Positions 16,095 to 25,400 of a stretch of DNA of 64,000 nt are shown here, piece after piece. Origin of the DNA: an uncultured Prevotellaceae bacterium (GTDB lineage: Bacteria > Bacteroidota > Bacteroidia > Bacteroidales > Bacteroidaceae); assembly GCA_900318815.1 (NCBI GenBank), contig ONMA01000014.1:1-64000 (forward strand), written 5' to 3'. Below the pieces are notes generated by a model. The model ran no database searches. It was not told the origin of the DNA and saw nothing but the letters and a program-made list of their open reading frames with translations. A program made the translations under genes and the position numbers. Numbering within the stretch: the stretch's first letter is position 1; the number at the start of each line of letters is the position of its first letter.

Positions 16095-16640
16095 CTAATT
16101 GGCATAGCCGAGTTTCAGCAGCACCTCGTTGCTGATGTCGATTTTGGGTGAGCCGAAGATGATTCCCGTATCGCTGGCGCGGTCGAGTATCAGCTGATAG
16201 CCGCGCAGTTCGGCAATATCCTTTACGGCATTGTAGATTTCTTCCTGGATGGGGTTCATCAGGGCCGTGCGCTTCTTGAAGAGCTCGCCCTCGGGGCCGA
16301 AGTACTTACGTTTCAGTTCGCTGGCCTGCTTCTCCTTCTCCATGATGGCATCCTGCTTGGCCTTTTTCTGTTCCTTGGAGAGGAATACCACCTCGTTCTG
16401 GTAGTTCTTGTAGAGTGTCTGGGCCTCGGTGGTCAGTGCCTCGACCTCGGCCTGCCACTTCTTCGACACCTGCGCGAGCTGTTCGTTGGCACGCTCGTAG
16501 GCGGGGATGTTCTTGAAGATATAGTCCATGTCGATGAGTGCGAACTTCTGGGCCATAGAGTGAAGAGCGAAGAGTGAAGATTGAAGAATCATTAGCATTG
16601 CCAATGTCATCAGTCGTTTTGCCATAACATTCTTTTTCAT
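16095..16640 (-). CDS. OmpH/Skp-family periplasmic chaperone, paralogue 1
   Basis: The protein has 181 residues. It has a signal peptide (AKRLMTLAMLMILQSSLFAL followed by HSMAQ), then KFALIDMDYIFKNIPAY, a coiled coil with EVVFLSKEQKKAKQDAIMEK, and the C-terminal strand GYQLILDRASDTGIIFG. It lies 31 bases after bamA. The signal-peptide segment QSSLFALHS is encoded by degenerate copies of the heptamer satellite (16556-16590), unlike a normal signal peptide. MAKRLMT at 16625 is an alternative start. Confidence 0.88.
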   Translation of the reverse strand: MKKNVMAKRLMTLAMLMILQSSLFALHSMAQKFALIDMDYIFKNIPAYERANEQLAQVSKKWQAEVEALTTEAQTLYKNYQNEVVFLSKEQKKAKQDAIMEKEKQASELKRKYFGPEGELFKKRTALMNPIQEEIYNAVKDIAELRGYQLILDRASDTGIIFGSPKIDISNEVLLKLGYAN

Positions 16641-16671
16641 ATTATTCTTATTTAAATTGTTTTCTCTTCAC

Positions 16672-19314
16672 TTAGAATTCTTGTCCCAGCACGAAGTGGA
16701 ACTGCGAGCCGCCGCGCTGTTCGCTTGACGTACCTCTGTAGACCTTGTCGAAGCCGTAGGCCCAGTCGATACCCATCAGACCCACCATGGGGAGGAAGAT
16801 GCGTACACCGACACCAGCTGAGCGCTTCATGTCGAAGGGATTAAACAACTTGATGTCGTTCCATGCGTTGCCCGCCTCGGCGAAGGTGAGTCCGTAGATG
16901 GTGGTGTTGCCCAGCATGAAAGGATAGCGCAGCTCCAGCGTGAAGCGGTCGTAGGCATAGCCTTCCTGTCCGTAGGGAGTCAGCGAACCGTTCTCATAGC
17001 CGCGCAGGCCGATGGTCTCCTCGGCATAGCTGGTGGAGTAGCCGCTCATGCCGTCGCCACCCATGTAGTAGGTCTCGAAGGGCGACTTCTTGTATTTGTT
17101 GTAGTAGCCTAAGAGGCCCAGCTCTACGCGCGTCATCAGCACGAAGCACTTGTTGCCGCCAGTGAGTGCGGTAAAGGTGCGGCTCTTGAACTTCCACTTA
17201 TGGTATTCAATCCAGCGATACTTCTCCTGCTGCTCCTCCTGATAGGTGGCACTGGTGTAGTTGGTGGCCATGTTCTTGTAGTCCTTTCCGTCGAAGGCCG
17301 ACCAGGGTGGGGTAGCGGTGACTGAGAGGACGAACTCCGAGCCGTGACGGGGGAAGAGCGGGTTGTCGGTCGATGTGCGGGTCAGTGCGAGTGAGAGGTT
17401 CAGGTTGTTACAGTTGCCGTTGGCAATCATGAAGTAGCGCCAGTCCTTCAGCATGTAGCGCTGATAGGCCAGTGTGGCCGACACCTGGAAGTAGTCATCG
17501 GGCCAGCGCAGGCGCTTGCCCCATCCGAGCGAGAAGCCCAGCATCTTCAGGTATTTATCGTCGTCAAGATACGACTCGTAGTTATTGTAATAGTAATTGT
17601 TGTAGCTGCCGTAGCCAGAATAGTAGCTGTTGATGGAGTTCATCCACGACGAGTTGTAGTAGGTACTCGACACGTCGCTCTGCTTCATGTAGAAGGCACC
17701 CACGTTGAGGGCGTTGGGGCGCTTGCCGCCAAACCATCCTGTAGAGTAGCTGGCGTTGTAGGAACGGTAGTAACGGCCATTGGTCTGGAAGTTCAGTCCA
17801 ATCTGCTCGCCGTCTCCAGCGGGCAGGAAACCACGGTGCAGCTTGTTCTTGCCCAGGAGGTTGCGCATGGAGAAGTTGTTGAACTTGATACCTATGCGGC
17901 CGATGATACCCGTCTGCCCCCAGCCGAGCGAGAGTTCCAGCTGGTCGTTCGACTTCTGCTCCAGGTTCCAGTCAATGTCGACGGTGCCGTCCTCGCCGTT
18001 GGGCTTCACGTCGGGCACCACTTTCTCTGCGTCGAAGTAGCCCATCGACGCGATTTCGCGTGCCGAACGCATGATGGCCTCTTTCGAGAAGAGGTCGCCC
18101 GGCTTGGTGCGCAGTTCGCGGCGCACCACCTCCTCATACAGGCGGTCGTTGCCGTAGATGTTCACATGGCTCAGATGGGCCTGTGTTCCCTCGAAGATGC
18201 GCACTTCCAGGTCTACCGAGTCGCCAACGACGTTGACCTCTACCGGGTCTACGCCCGAGAACACGTAGCCGTTGTTGTAGTAGTAGTTATGCACGGCATC
18301 GTCGTCCTCGACCAGACGTTTGTTCAGCAACTTCTGGTTGTACACGTCGCCCGTCTTCATGTTCAGCACCTTGTTCAGACCGTCGGTAGTGACGATGGTG
18401 TTGCCCACCCAGGTGACGTTGCGCAGGTAGTAGCGTTGTCCTTCCTCAATCTTCACCAGTACGTTGACGTGCTTCTCGTCGTTGTTCCATACCGAGTCTT
18501 CCAGGATGGTCATGTCGCGGTAGCCCAGCTCGTTGTATTTGTCGATGAGTGCCTGCTTGGCCTCGGCATAGCGTTCTGGCGTGAATTTCTTCGCCTTCAG
18601 GAAAGTGGAGAACTTGCCTGCCTCATGAATCTTTCCAAAGGCACCCTTGGTGAAGAGCTGTCCCTTGAGTTTTTTGTCCGGCAGCTGTTCGTTACCCTGG
18701 AATGTGATGGTGCGCACTTTCATCTTCGACTTCTTGTCAATGTCCACGTCGAGGATAATGCTGTTCTTGCTGGCCACGTCGTCGCGCTGCCTGATGATAA
18801 TTTCAGCGTTCTTGTAGCCCTTGTCGTCGAAGTATTTCTTGGCAAGGATCTTGGCACGATCCAGCACGTTGGGTGTCACCGACGAGCCTTTCATCATGCC
18901 CAGCTTCGACTCTAAGTCCTCGCGCTCGCTTTTCTTCACGCCGTTGTAGTTGATTTCGCTGATGCGGGGACGCGGTGTCAGGTGGAAGGTCAGATAGACT
19001 TTCTGCCCCACGATGGAGTCGGCCTTCAGGCTTACCCCTGAGAATAGGCCATGCTTCCAGTAGTTCTTCACGGCGTCAGTCAGCTCGGTTCCTGGCACTT
19101 CGACCATCTGGCCTATCTGTAGCCCGGAGATGTTGGTCAGGAAATAGTCCTCGTAATAGCCCTCGACACCCTTAATGCCGATGCCACCTATCTCGCACTG
19201 TCGGGGTGTTCCGGCATAGCTGATGTCAGGATCAATGATGACATCCTGGGCCTGTAAAGTGAAGAGCGAGGCATGAAGCGTCAGGATTGTTACGAACAGC
19301 AACAATCGCTTCAT
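16672..19314 (-). CDS. bamA: BamA outer-membrane protein assembly factor
   Basis: The protein has 880 residues from ATG 19314 (MKRLLLFVTILTLHASLFTL). A signal peptide is followed by POTRA domains, seen as repeats of the type GNEQLPDKKLKGQLFTKGAF and VNIYGNDRLYEEVVRRELRT plus GDLFSKEAIMRSAREI. After about residue 450 comes the 16-strand beta-barrel, and the protein ends in a terminal Phe (FHFVLGQEF). It inserts beta-barrel proteins into the outer membrane. The order uppS-bamA-ompH-ompH is the conserved Bacteroidetes arrangement. The signal-peptide segment LHASLFTLQ is encoded by heptamer-satellite sequence (19256-19283). A further upstream ATG at 19359 gives a non-hydrophobic extension and was not chosen. 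Confidence 0.95.
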   Translation of the reverse strand: MKRLLLFVTILTLHASLFTLQAQDVIIDPDISYAGTPRQCEIGGIGIKGVEGYYEDYFLTNISGLQIGQMVEVPGTELTDAVKNYWKHGLFSGVSLKADSIVGQKVYLTFHLTPRPRISEINYNGVKKSEREDLESKLGMMKGSSVTPNVLDRAKILAKKYFDDKGYKNAEIIIRQRDDVASKNSIILDVDIDKKSKMKVRTITFQGNEQLPDKKLKGQLFTKGAFGKIHEAGKFSTFLKAKKFTPERYAEAKQALIDKYNELGYRDMTILEDSVWNNDEKHVNVLVKIEEGQRYYLRNVTWVGNTIVTTDGLNKVLNMKTGDVYNQKLLNKRLVEDDDAVHNYYYNNGYVFSGVDPVEVNVVGDSVDLEVRIFEGTQAHLSHVNIYGNDRLYEEVVRRELRTKPGDLFSKEAIMRSAREIASMGYFDAEKVVPDVKPNGEDGTVDIDWNLEQKSNDQLELSLGWGQTGIIGRIGIKFNNFSMRNLLGKNKLHRGFLPAGDGEQIGLNFQTNGRYYRSYNASYSTGWFGGKRPNALNVGAFYMKQSDVSSTYYNSSWMNSINSYYSGYGSYNNYYYNNYESYLDDDKYLKMLGFSLGWGKRLRWPDDYFQVSATLAYQRYMLKDWRYFMIANGNCNNLNLSLALTRTSTDNPLFPRHGSEFVLSVTATPPWSAFDGKDYKNMATNYTSATYQEEQQEKYRWIEYHKWKFKSRTFTALTGGNKCFVLMTRVELGLLGYYNKYKKSPFETYYMGGDGMSGYSTSYAEETIGLRGYENGSLTPYGQEGYAYDRFTLELRYPFMLGNTTIYGLTFAEAGNAWNDIKLFNPFDMKRSAGVGVRIFLPMVGLMGIDWAYGFDKVYRGTSSEQRGGSQFHFVLGQEF

Positions 19315-19377
19315 CTTCAGACATGTCTTCACTTTCTTATGTGCAAATAAAATGTTCATGCTATAGTTTTCTTCAAA

Positions 19378-19472
19378 GCGGTAGCAAATTCTTCATTCTT
19401 CATTCTTCACTCTTCACTTTTCACTCTTCACTCTTCACTCTTCATTCTTCACTCCTCACTCTTCACTCTCCA
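19378..19472. repeat. Heptamer satellite between bamA and uppS, entering uppS
   Basis: GCGGTAGCAAATTC is followed by about 12 units of TTCACTC/TTCATTC. The tract continues into the uppS frame. Read on the minus strand the final codons GAG AGT GAA GAG TGA (ESEE-stop) are heptamer sequence. Confidence 0.8.
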
Positions 19473-20226
19473 CCTGTGCCTCGGTCTTGCCGAAACGACG
19501 CTGGCGGTTCTGGTAGCTCTCGATGGCCTTGTGCAGGCAGGCTTCGTCGAAGTCGGGCCAGTAAGTGTCGCAGAAGTACAGCTCTGTGTAGGCAATCTGC
19601 CAGAGCAGGTAGTTAGAGATGCGCAGTTCACCGCCTGTGCGTATGAGCAGGTCGGGGTCGGGCATGAAGTAGGTATTCAGGTGTCGGCGAACGGTTTCTT
19701 CGTCGATTTGTTGTTTCATCTCCTCCACGCTGCACTCTTTGGATGCCACCTTTGCCACAGCTTCGCACGCAATCTGCTTCACGGCGTTTACTATCTCCCA
19801 GCGGCTGCTGTAGCTCAGTGCCACAATCATGGTCATAGCCGAGTTCTTAGCCGTATGCTCCATGGTCTCCTGTAGTTTTTGCTGTACAGCCTCGGGCAGG
19901 CGGTCCATGTCGCCGATGACGCGGAAGCGCACGTTGTTCTTCTGGAAGATCTCGTCTTCGAGCGACGTGAGTACCAGTCCCATCAGGGCGGCAATCTCGT
20001 CGCTGGGACGGTTCCAGTTCTCGGTCGAGAAGGTGTAGAGGGTGAGGTACTTCACGCCTAATCGCACACATTCCGAGGTGATGCGACGCACGGTGTCCAC
20101 ACCGGCCTGATGGCCGTAGGTGCGCTCCTTGCCGCGCTCCATAGCCCAGCGTCCATTGCCGTCCATGATGATGGCAATGTGCTTGGGGATGCGGTTCATA
20201 TCTAATTCTGCATTCATATATTTCAA
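19456..20226 (-). CDS. uppS: Undecaprenyl diphosphate synthase (isoprenyl transferase)
   Basis: The protein has 256 residues. It condenses isopentenyl diphosphate units into undecaprenyl diphosphate, the lipid carrier for peptidoglycan and O-antigen. Motifs: [13 protein letters not shown] with the catalytic Asp, [45 protein letters not shown], and [20 protein letters not shown]. Start choice is between M1 ([17 protein letters not shown]) and the internal Met 10; both are plausible. The last four codons and the stop come from the adjacent heptamer satellite. It lies between porG and bamA on the same strand. Confidence 0.95.
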   Translation of the reverse strand: MKYMNAELDMNRIPKHIAIIMDGNGRWAMERGKERTYGHQAGVDTVRRITSECVRLGVKYLTLYTFSTENWNRPSDEIAALMGLVLTSLEDEIFQKNNVRFRVIGDMDRLPEAVQQKLQETMEHTAKNSAMTMIVALSYSSRWEIVNAVKQIACEAVAKVASKECSVEEMKQQIDEETVRRHLNTYFMPDPDLLIRTGGELRISNYLLWQIAYTELYFCDTYWPDFDEACLHKAIESYQNRQRRFGKTEAQVESEE

Positions 20227-20257
20227 TTGTCAATAATCAGTTCTCAATTCTCAACTT

Positions 20258-20971
20258 TCACTCGCGGTCGTTGTGGCAGGTGCGGCAGCGTTCCCAGAAC
20301 TCGTAGGTCAGCGACAGCTGTAGCGTGCTGTACCCGTCGGTATTCTTGAAGAGTCCCTGGCTGCGTATGCCGTAAGGATCGTGGAGTCCGTCCAGCTTGT
20401 CCGTGCCCGTGAAGTGCATCACCCATTCGGCGGTCAGGTTCAGACGGTCGGCCAGTTTGTATTTCACGCCTATTCCGATGGGCATCTGCAGGGCGAAGCT
20501 GCTCTCCTTGCGGTTCTCGCTATCCTGCTGTGTCAGTTTTGCATCGGCAATCGTGAAGCCCAGCCCCAGCGTCAAGAAGGGAGTGAAGGGTCTTGCCCCG
20601 TGGTATTCGCGTCCGGTGCCGAAAGCCCAGAAGTTGTACTCATAGCGTATCTGCACATCGTAGAGCGATGTCTTGAAGTTGATGGGCCGTTCTTCCAGGT
20701 CGGGCAGCCATGACTCGCTGTTCTTCGACGACCCCTTCAGCTGCGTGGCTCCGATGTTCAGGTCCCATGCCATGCGCGGGTTCAGCTTGTATCTTGCCAC
20801 GATGTTTCCCGTGGGTTTCATGTCGTGCAGCAGGTTTCCGTTCAGGTCGCCCACGTAGGTTGTCAGCCCTGCCCCGACACCTATCTCCATGCGGTATTCG
20901 GGTTCGCTCTGTGCATGCATGGTGAGTACCATGAGCAACAGGCTTGCAAGGGCAGACAGTTTCTTCTTCAC
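20258..20971 (-). CDS. porG: PorG-like outer-membrane beta-barrel protein (DUF6089)
   Basis: The protein has 237 residues with signal peptide MKKKLSALASLLLMVLTMHAQ. It is a small beta-barrel: alternating amphipathic strands (YRMEIGVGAGLTTYVGDLNG; SLYDVQIRYEYNFWAFG) ending in the aromatic LSLTYEFW region. Length, strand pattern and position directly before uppS-bamA-ompH match Porphyromonas gingivalis PorG, an outer-membrane component of the type IX secretion system. Identity therefore rests on synteny plus architecture. A short cysteine-containing tail after the last strand (RCRTCHNDRE) is unusual for a barrel protein. Confidence 0.78.
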   Translation of the reverse strand: MKKKLSALASLLLMVLTMHAQSEPEYRMEIGVGAGLTTYVGDLNGNLLHDMKPTGNIVARYKLNPRMAWDLNIGATQLKGSSKNSESWLPDLEERPINFKTSLYDVQIRYEYNFWAFGTGREYHGARPFTPFLTLGLGFTIADAKLTQQDSENRKESSFALQMPIGIGVKYKLADRLNLTAEWVMHFTGTDKLDGLHDPYGIRSQGLFKNTDGYSTLQLSLTYEFWERCRTCHNDRE

Positions 20972-21004
20972 CTTATATTATATATTAGGTATATGAGTCA
21001 GGCC

Positions 21005-22252
21005 TTATAGCTTGCTCCCTTTCCATATCTGACCTTTGTCGGTGATGAGCCACAGCACGTCGTTGCCGTCGGCGGTGATGCTGGCGGCTGTGCCTACCAG
21101 CGTGGAGGGCAGGGCGAAGTCTGCAGGCTGTTGCCAGGTGATGCCCTGGTCGCGCGACTGATAGATCTTGAGGTCATTGCCCAGGGCAAGTACCGTACCG
21201 TCGTAGTAAGCCAGTGACAGTTGCGTGAGCTGGGGCAGCTTCTCGTGGTTGCTGTAATCCTGTGCCATGCACACCCATTGGCCTTGCTCCCGCTGCGTGC
21301 TTATCTTGCGCCAGATATTCATCTGCTCGTCCGACAGTTTGGGCTGTTCCTCTGAAAGATTGCCCACCATGAGCACGTAGTCGGTGTTGTCGGTGGGGGA
21401 GTATGGCCAGTAGACCGTGGCGATGCAGCCCGAAGGCAGTAGGCTGGCCTCCTCGTCCAATAGCTCGTCCTGCCAGGTCATGCCGTCATCGGTCGAGCGC
21501 TTCATGCGTCCGTCGTTGCCAATGGCAAAGAGTTCGAACGACGAGGTTCCCACCAGTTGCCGCAGTTCCGTTGCGTTACCCCTTTGTTCCCACTGCTCCA
21601 GATTGCTTGAACGCTCCACGCTGCCGTTGTTCAGCCTGAAGGCATAGCTGCCCTTTACCATAATGTTGCGGTCGAGCAGCAGGATGGTTTCCCCAAAGGC
21701 GACCAGACGCTTCGAGGCGAAGTCGTCGGCTGGTGCCACGCTGTCGGTCTTCACCCATTGGAAGGTGGTGCCCGTGGTCTGGCTTACGTTGAGTTCTACG
21801 GTATAGTCGCGCGAGCCGCTGCCGTTGATGGCGAACACGCGGAAGATGCGTGCCGAACTCAGGTCGAGCGAGTCGGTCGAGGAGTAATAGGTCAGCGTAT
21901 CGCTGGTGAGGCTCTTTACGTAGACCACGCCATTGTTCTTGGTGTTGATGGTGCAGACGACGTGCTTGCTATCGGTGCCGATGGGCAGCGGCTTCGTGTT
22001 GTATATCCTGTGGTTGATCTGGTCGATGGTCATGGGATAGTAGCTCCCCGTGAAGGTGCTCTTCACGATGGTGTCGTTGCCCGTCTTTGTCGATGTTGTT
22101 TGCTGGTATCTGTTGAGTGTACCCAGCGTGAAGCTGGTAATGGCCATGTCCGAATAGCTTGTAATCGACGAGTCGCTGTCATCTTTCAGGCACGATGACA
22201 ACGTTGTCGTTACTGCAACCAGCAGACAGAGCATCCATTTGTTTCTTTTCAT
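21005..22252 (-). CDS. DUF6242-like lipoprotein with BNR/propeller repeats
   Basis: The protein has 415 residues from ATG 22252. The lipoprotein signal MKRNKWMLCLLVAVTTTLSS is followed by Cys and an acidic DDSDSS linker. The N-terminal part is a beta-rich domain (SYSDMAITSFTLGTLN). The rest has BNR-type Asp-box repeats (DDGMTWQDELL; SRDQGITWQQP; a final LITDKGQIWKGS), indicating a sialidase-like beta-propeller without visible catalytic residues. This matches the DUF6242 lipoproteins of Bacteroidales; function is unknown. It is the first gene of the envelope cluster, ahead of porG, with its own promoter at 22280-22287. Confidence 0.7.
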   Translation of the reverse strand: MKRNKWMLCLLVAVTTTLSSCLKDDSDSSITSYSDMAITSFTLGTLNRYQQTTSTKTGNDTIVKSTFTGSYYPMTIDQINHRIYNTKPLPIGTDSKHVVCTINTKNNGVVYVKSLTSDTLTYYSSTDSLDLSSARIFRVFAINGSGSRDYTVELNVSQTTGTTFQWVKTDSVAPADDFASKRLVAFGETILLLDRNIMVKGSYAFRLNNGSVERSSNLEQWEQRGNATELRQLVGTSSFELFAIGNDGRMKRSTDDGMTWQDELLDEEASLLPSGCIATVYWPYSPTDNTDYVLMVGNLSEEQPKLSDEQMNIWRKISTQREQGQWVCMAQDYSNHEKLPQLTQLSLAYYDGTVLALGNDLKIYQSRDQGITWQQPADFALPSTLVGTAASITADGNDVLWLITDKGQIWKGSKL

Positions 22253-22279
22253 TTGGTATTGTTTAAACAATTTAGGCTG

Positions 22280-22287
22280 CAAATTTA
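22280..22287 (-). promoter_or_regulatory. -7 box TAAATTTG for envelope cluster
   Basis: TAAATTTG on the minus strand, 27 bases upstream of the lipoprotein start codon. It is the only clear promoter found ahead of the porG-uppS-bamA-ompH genes. Confidence 0.5.
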
Positions 22288-22403
22288 CTCACATTTCTGC
22301 AAATATTGGCTAATTTGTGCCGATTATTAAATAAAATATATGATAAAACGTTCTTTTTAAGTTAGTTTTAGGTTTTACGGTACTTATTCATCGGCATTTT
22401 CAC

Positions 22404-22438
22404 AAAAAATCAGGGAAAGCGATGAGGCTTTCCCTGAT
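22404..22438 (-). terminator. Rho-independent terminator of secDF
   Basis: A 12-bp perfect stem (22427-22438 pairing with 22409-22420) with a 6-base loop is followed on the minus strand by a run of six T. It is 38 bases after the secDF stop. Confidence 0.85.
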
Positions 22439-22475
22439 GTGCTAAATGTTGTCACACGGTGTTGTGTGTCGGTTC

Positions 22476-25400
22476 TTACTTGGTCTCAGCGGGTGTCTCC
22501 TCCTCGCGGATGTTGCGGCCCATGACAAGGAATGCCGTGGGAGCAGCGATGAAGATGGACGACAGCGTACCGAACACGACACCCAGAATCATGGCAAACG
22601 AGAACGAACGAATCGAGTCGCCACCCAGGATGAAGATACAAGCCAGCACGATGAACGTGGTGACCGACGTGTTGATGGTACGGGCCAGCGTCTGGTTCAG
22701 CGAGTCGTTGAACAGCTGTTGACGGTCGCGCTTGGGATAGAGCTGGAAGTTCTCGCGGATACGGTCGAACACCACCACCTTATCGTTGATAGAGTAGCCA
22801 ATCACAGTCAGGATGGCACCGATGAATACCTGGTCGATTTCGAGCGACATGGGCACCCAGCCCCACAGCACGCTGTAGAAGCCGATGACAACGAGGGCGT
22901 CGAGCGTCAGGGCAATGGTAGCACCCGTAGAGAAGGCCACGTTGCGGAAGCGGAACAGGATGTAGAGGAAGATGGCGATGAGGGCGATGATGACCGAGAC
23001 GATGGCACCGTAGGTAATGTCCTTAGCTACCGACGGACCCACTTTGGCCGACGAGATGATGGAACCACCCTGGCGCACGTCGGGATTCTTGAAGTCCTCA
23101 ACGTTCTCCTGAGCCACCAGTCCGGCACCCTTCAGGGCTTCGTAGAGCTTGTTTTCGGCCATGTCGTCCACTTCGGGATTGTTCGACTCAATGTCCCAGT
23201 TGGTCGAGATACGCACGGTCTTTCCGTCGGTACCCAGTGCGATGACACTGGTGTTGGCAGCCTGTCCGGCCTTCTCGCCAATGGTGTTGACGAAGGTCCC
23301 GTCGAGTACCTTGCGCACATCCTCCACGTTCACCTGCTTGTCGAGCGTCACCACGTAGTTACGGCCACCGGTAAAGTCGATGCTCTGGCTCAGACCGCGC
23401 ACAAAGAAGCTGCCAATAAAGCAGACGGCGGCAACGGCCCAGATGGCGTAGCTCTTCTTATAGGCACCCATGAAGTTGTACTTGCTGTTGGCAAAGGCAT
23501 TCTTCAGGATGAAACCCTGGAAGTTCAGGTTGGTCCACTTGTCCTTGCTCAGGCGGTTCTCATAGACCAGACGGGTCATGAACACGGCGGTGAAGAACGA
23601 CACGGCGATACCGATGATCCAGGTGGTGGCGAAGCCCTTCACAGGACCTGTACCGAAGTAGAGCAGGATGATACCCGTAATAAGCGAGGTGAAGTTAGAG
23701 TCGAAGATAGCCGAGAAGGCGTTAGAGTAACCCTTCTGGATAGCTTCCTTCACACCGAGACCACGGCGAAGCTCTTCCTTGGTGCGCTCATAGATAAGCA
23801 CGTTGGCATCGACTGCCGTACCCAGGGTCAGCACGATACCGGCGATACCAGGCATGGTCAGTGCGGCCTGGAACGAGGTCAGGATGCCGAGGGTGAAGAA
23901 CAGGTTGAAGAGCAGGGCAATATCCGAGATGATACCGGGGATGAAGCCGTAGAGCAGAATCATGTAGACCATGAGCAGCACGAAGGCCACGATGAACGAA
24001 ATGATACCCTGCTGGATGGACTGGGCACCGAGCGACGGGCCTACCACCTCTTCCTGCACGATACGGGTCGGGGCGGGCATCTTACCCGAGTTCAGCGTGT
24101 TGGCCAGGTCCTTGGTATCCTCGATGGTGAACGAACCCGTGATTTGCGAGTTACCGCCGTCAATCTGCGAAAGGATGCGGGGAGCCGAGTAGACGGCATC
24201 GTCGAGCACGATGGCCACGGCCTTGCCGATGTTCATCTTGGTAATCTGCGACCAGCGGCGTGCGCCGTCGCTGTTCATCTGCATCGATACAGAGGGATGG
24301 CCCATCTGGTCGAAATCGTCCTTGGCGTTGGTAATCACGTCACCCTCTAACGGAGCGCGTCCGTTAGGCTCGGTAATCTTCAGGGCGTAGAGGGCGTAGA
24401 TGTCGCCGTGGGTCTGTCCGCCGAAGTCCTCGGGCTTGGCGCCCCAGCGCAGCTTGCACTCGGCTGGCAGTATCTGGCTTGCCACATCGCTGTAAATCAC
24501 CTTGTCGATGTCGGCGGTGTCGCGGGCATTGGCATAGCCCACGATAGCCAGACCCTGACCCTGTGCGGGCTGGAAGATGGCGAAGAGCGGGTTCTGTCTC
24601 AGAGCCTCCTCGCGTGCCTTCACGTCGTTGGTTGCCTTGCTGTCCTTCTTGGTCAGCTTGGAAGCCAGGTCGGTGGTCTTTGCTGCAACAGAATCGCTTT
24701 CCTCGGCAGAGGGTGTTTCGGCCACGGCAGCCGTGTCGGCGCTTTCGGCAGTCTTCTCACCGCTCATCACGGCGGCATAGCGCGTGTTCAGCTGAGCCAG
24801 CAGGGGAACAATCTCCTGCGTGTTGTAGGTCTCCCAGAACTCGAGGTTGGCAGAACCTTGGAGCAGTTTGCGCACGCGCTCAGGCTCCTTGATACCAGGC
24901 ATTTCCACCATGATACGGCCGCTCTGGCCTTCGAGCTTCTGGATGTTGGGCTGCACCACGCCGAACTTGTCGATACGGTTGCGCACCACATTGAACGAGT
25001 TGTCGACGGCACTCTGTACCTCAGCACGCAGAGCTGCCTCCACCTCGCTATCTGTCGACTGGGTGCTCACCTTGCCCTTCATCTGCTGTGTGGCAAAGAT
25101 GCTGGCGAGGGGACGTCCCTGTCCGTTCTGCTTCCAATACTTCACGAAGAGCGAGATAAAATCGTTCTGACTGGTCTCTTCTTCTTTCTTGGCCTCTTCC
25201 ATTGATTTCTTGTAGGCTGCGTCCTGTTTGTGGTCGGCCAGCACGTCGATGACGTCGGGCACGGAAACCTCCAGGATAACGTTCATACCGCCTTTCAGGT
25301 CAAGACCCAGGCCAATCTCCATCTCACGGCACTGCTTCAGCGAGTAGATGCCCATGTACACTTTCTCGTTCATTACCGAGTCTAAGAACTCCTGTCCCTC

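Noticed and set aside
22446..24350. 634-codon plus-strand open frame
   Set aside because: It is antisense to secDF, rich in His/Gly/Asp/Val as expected from reading a codon-biased gene backwards, and has no recognisable domain.
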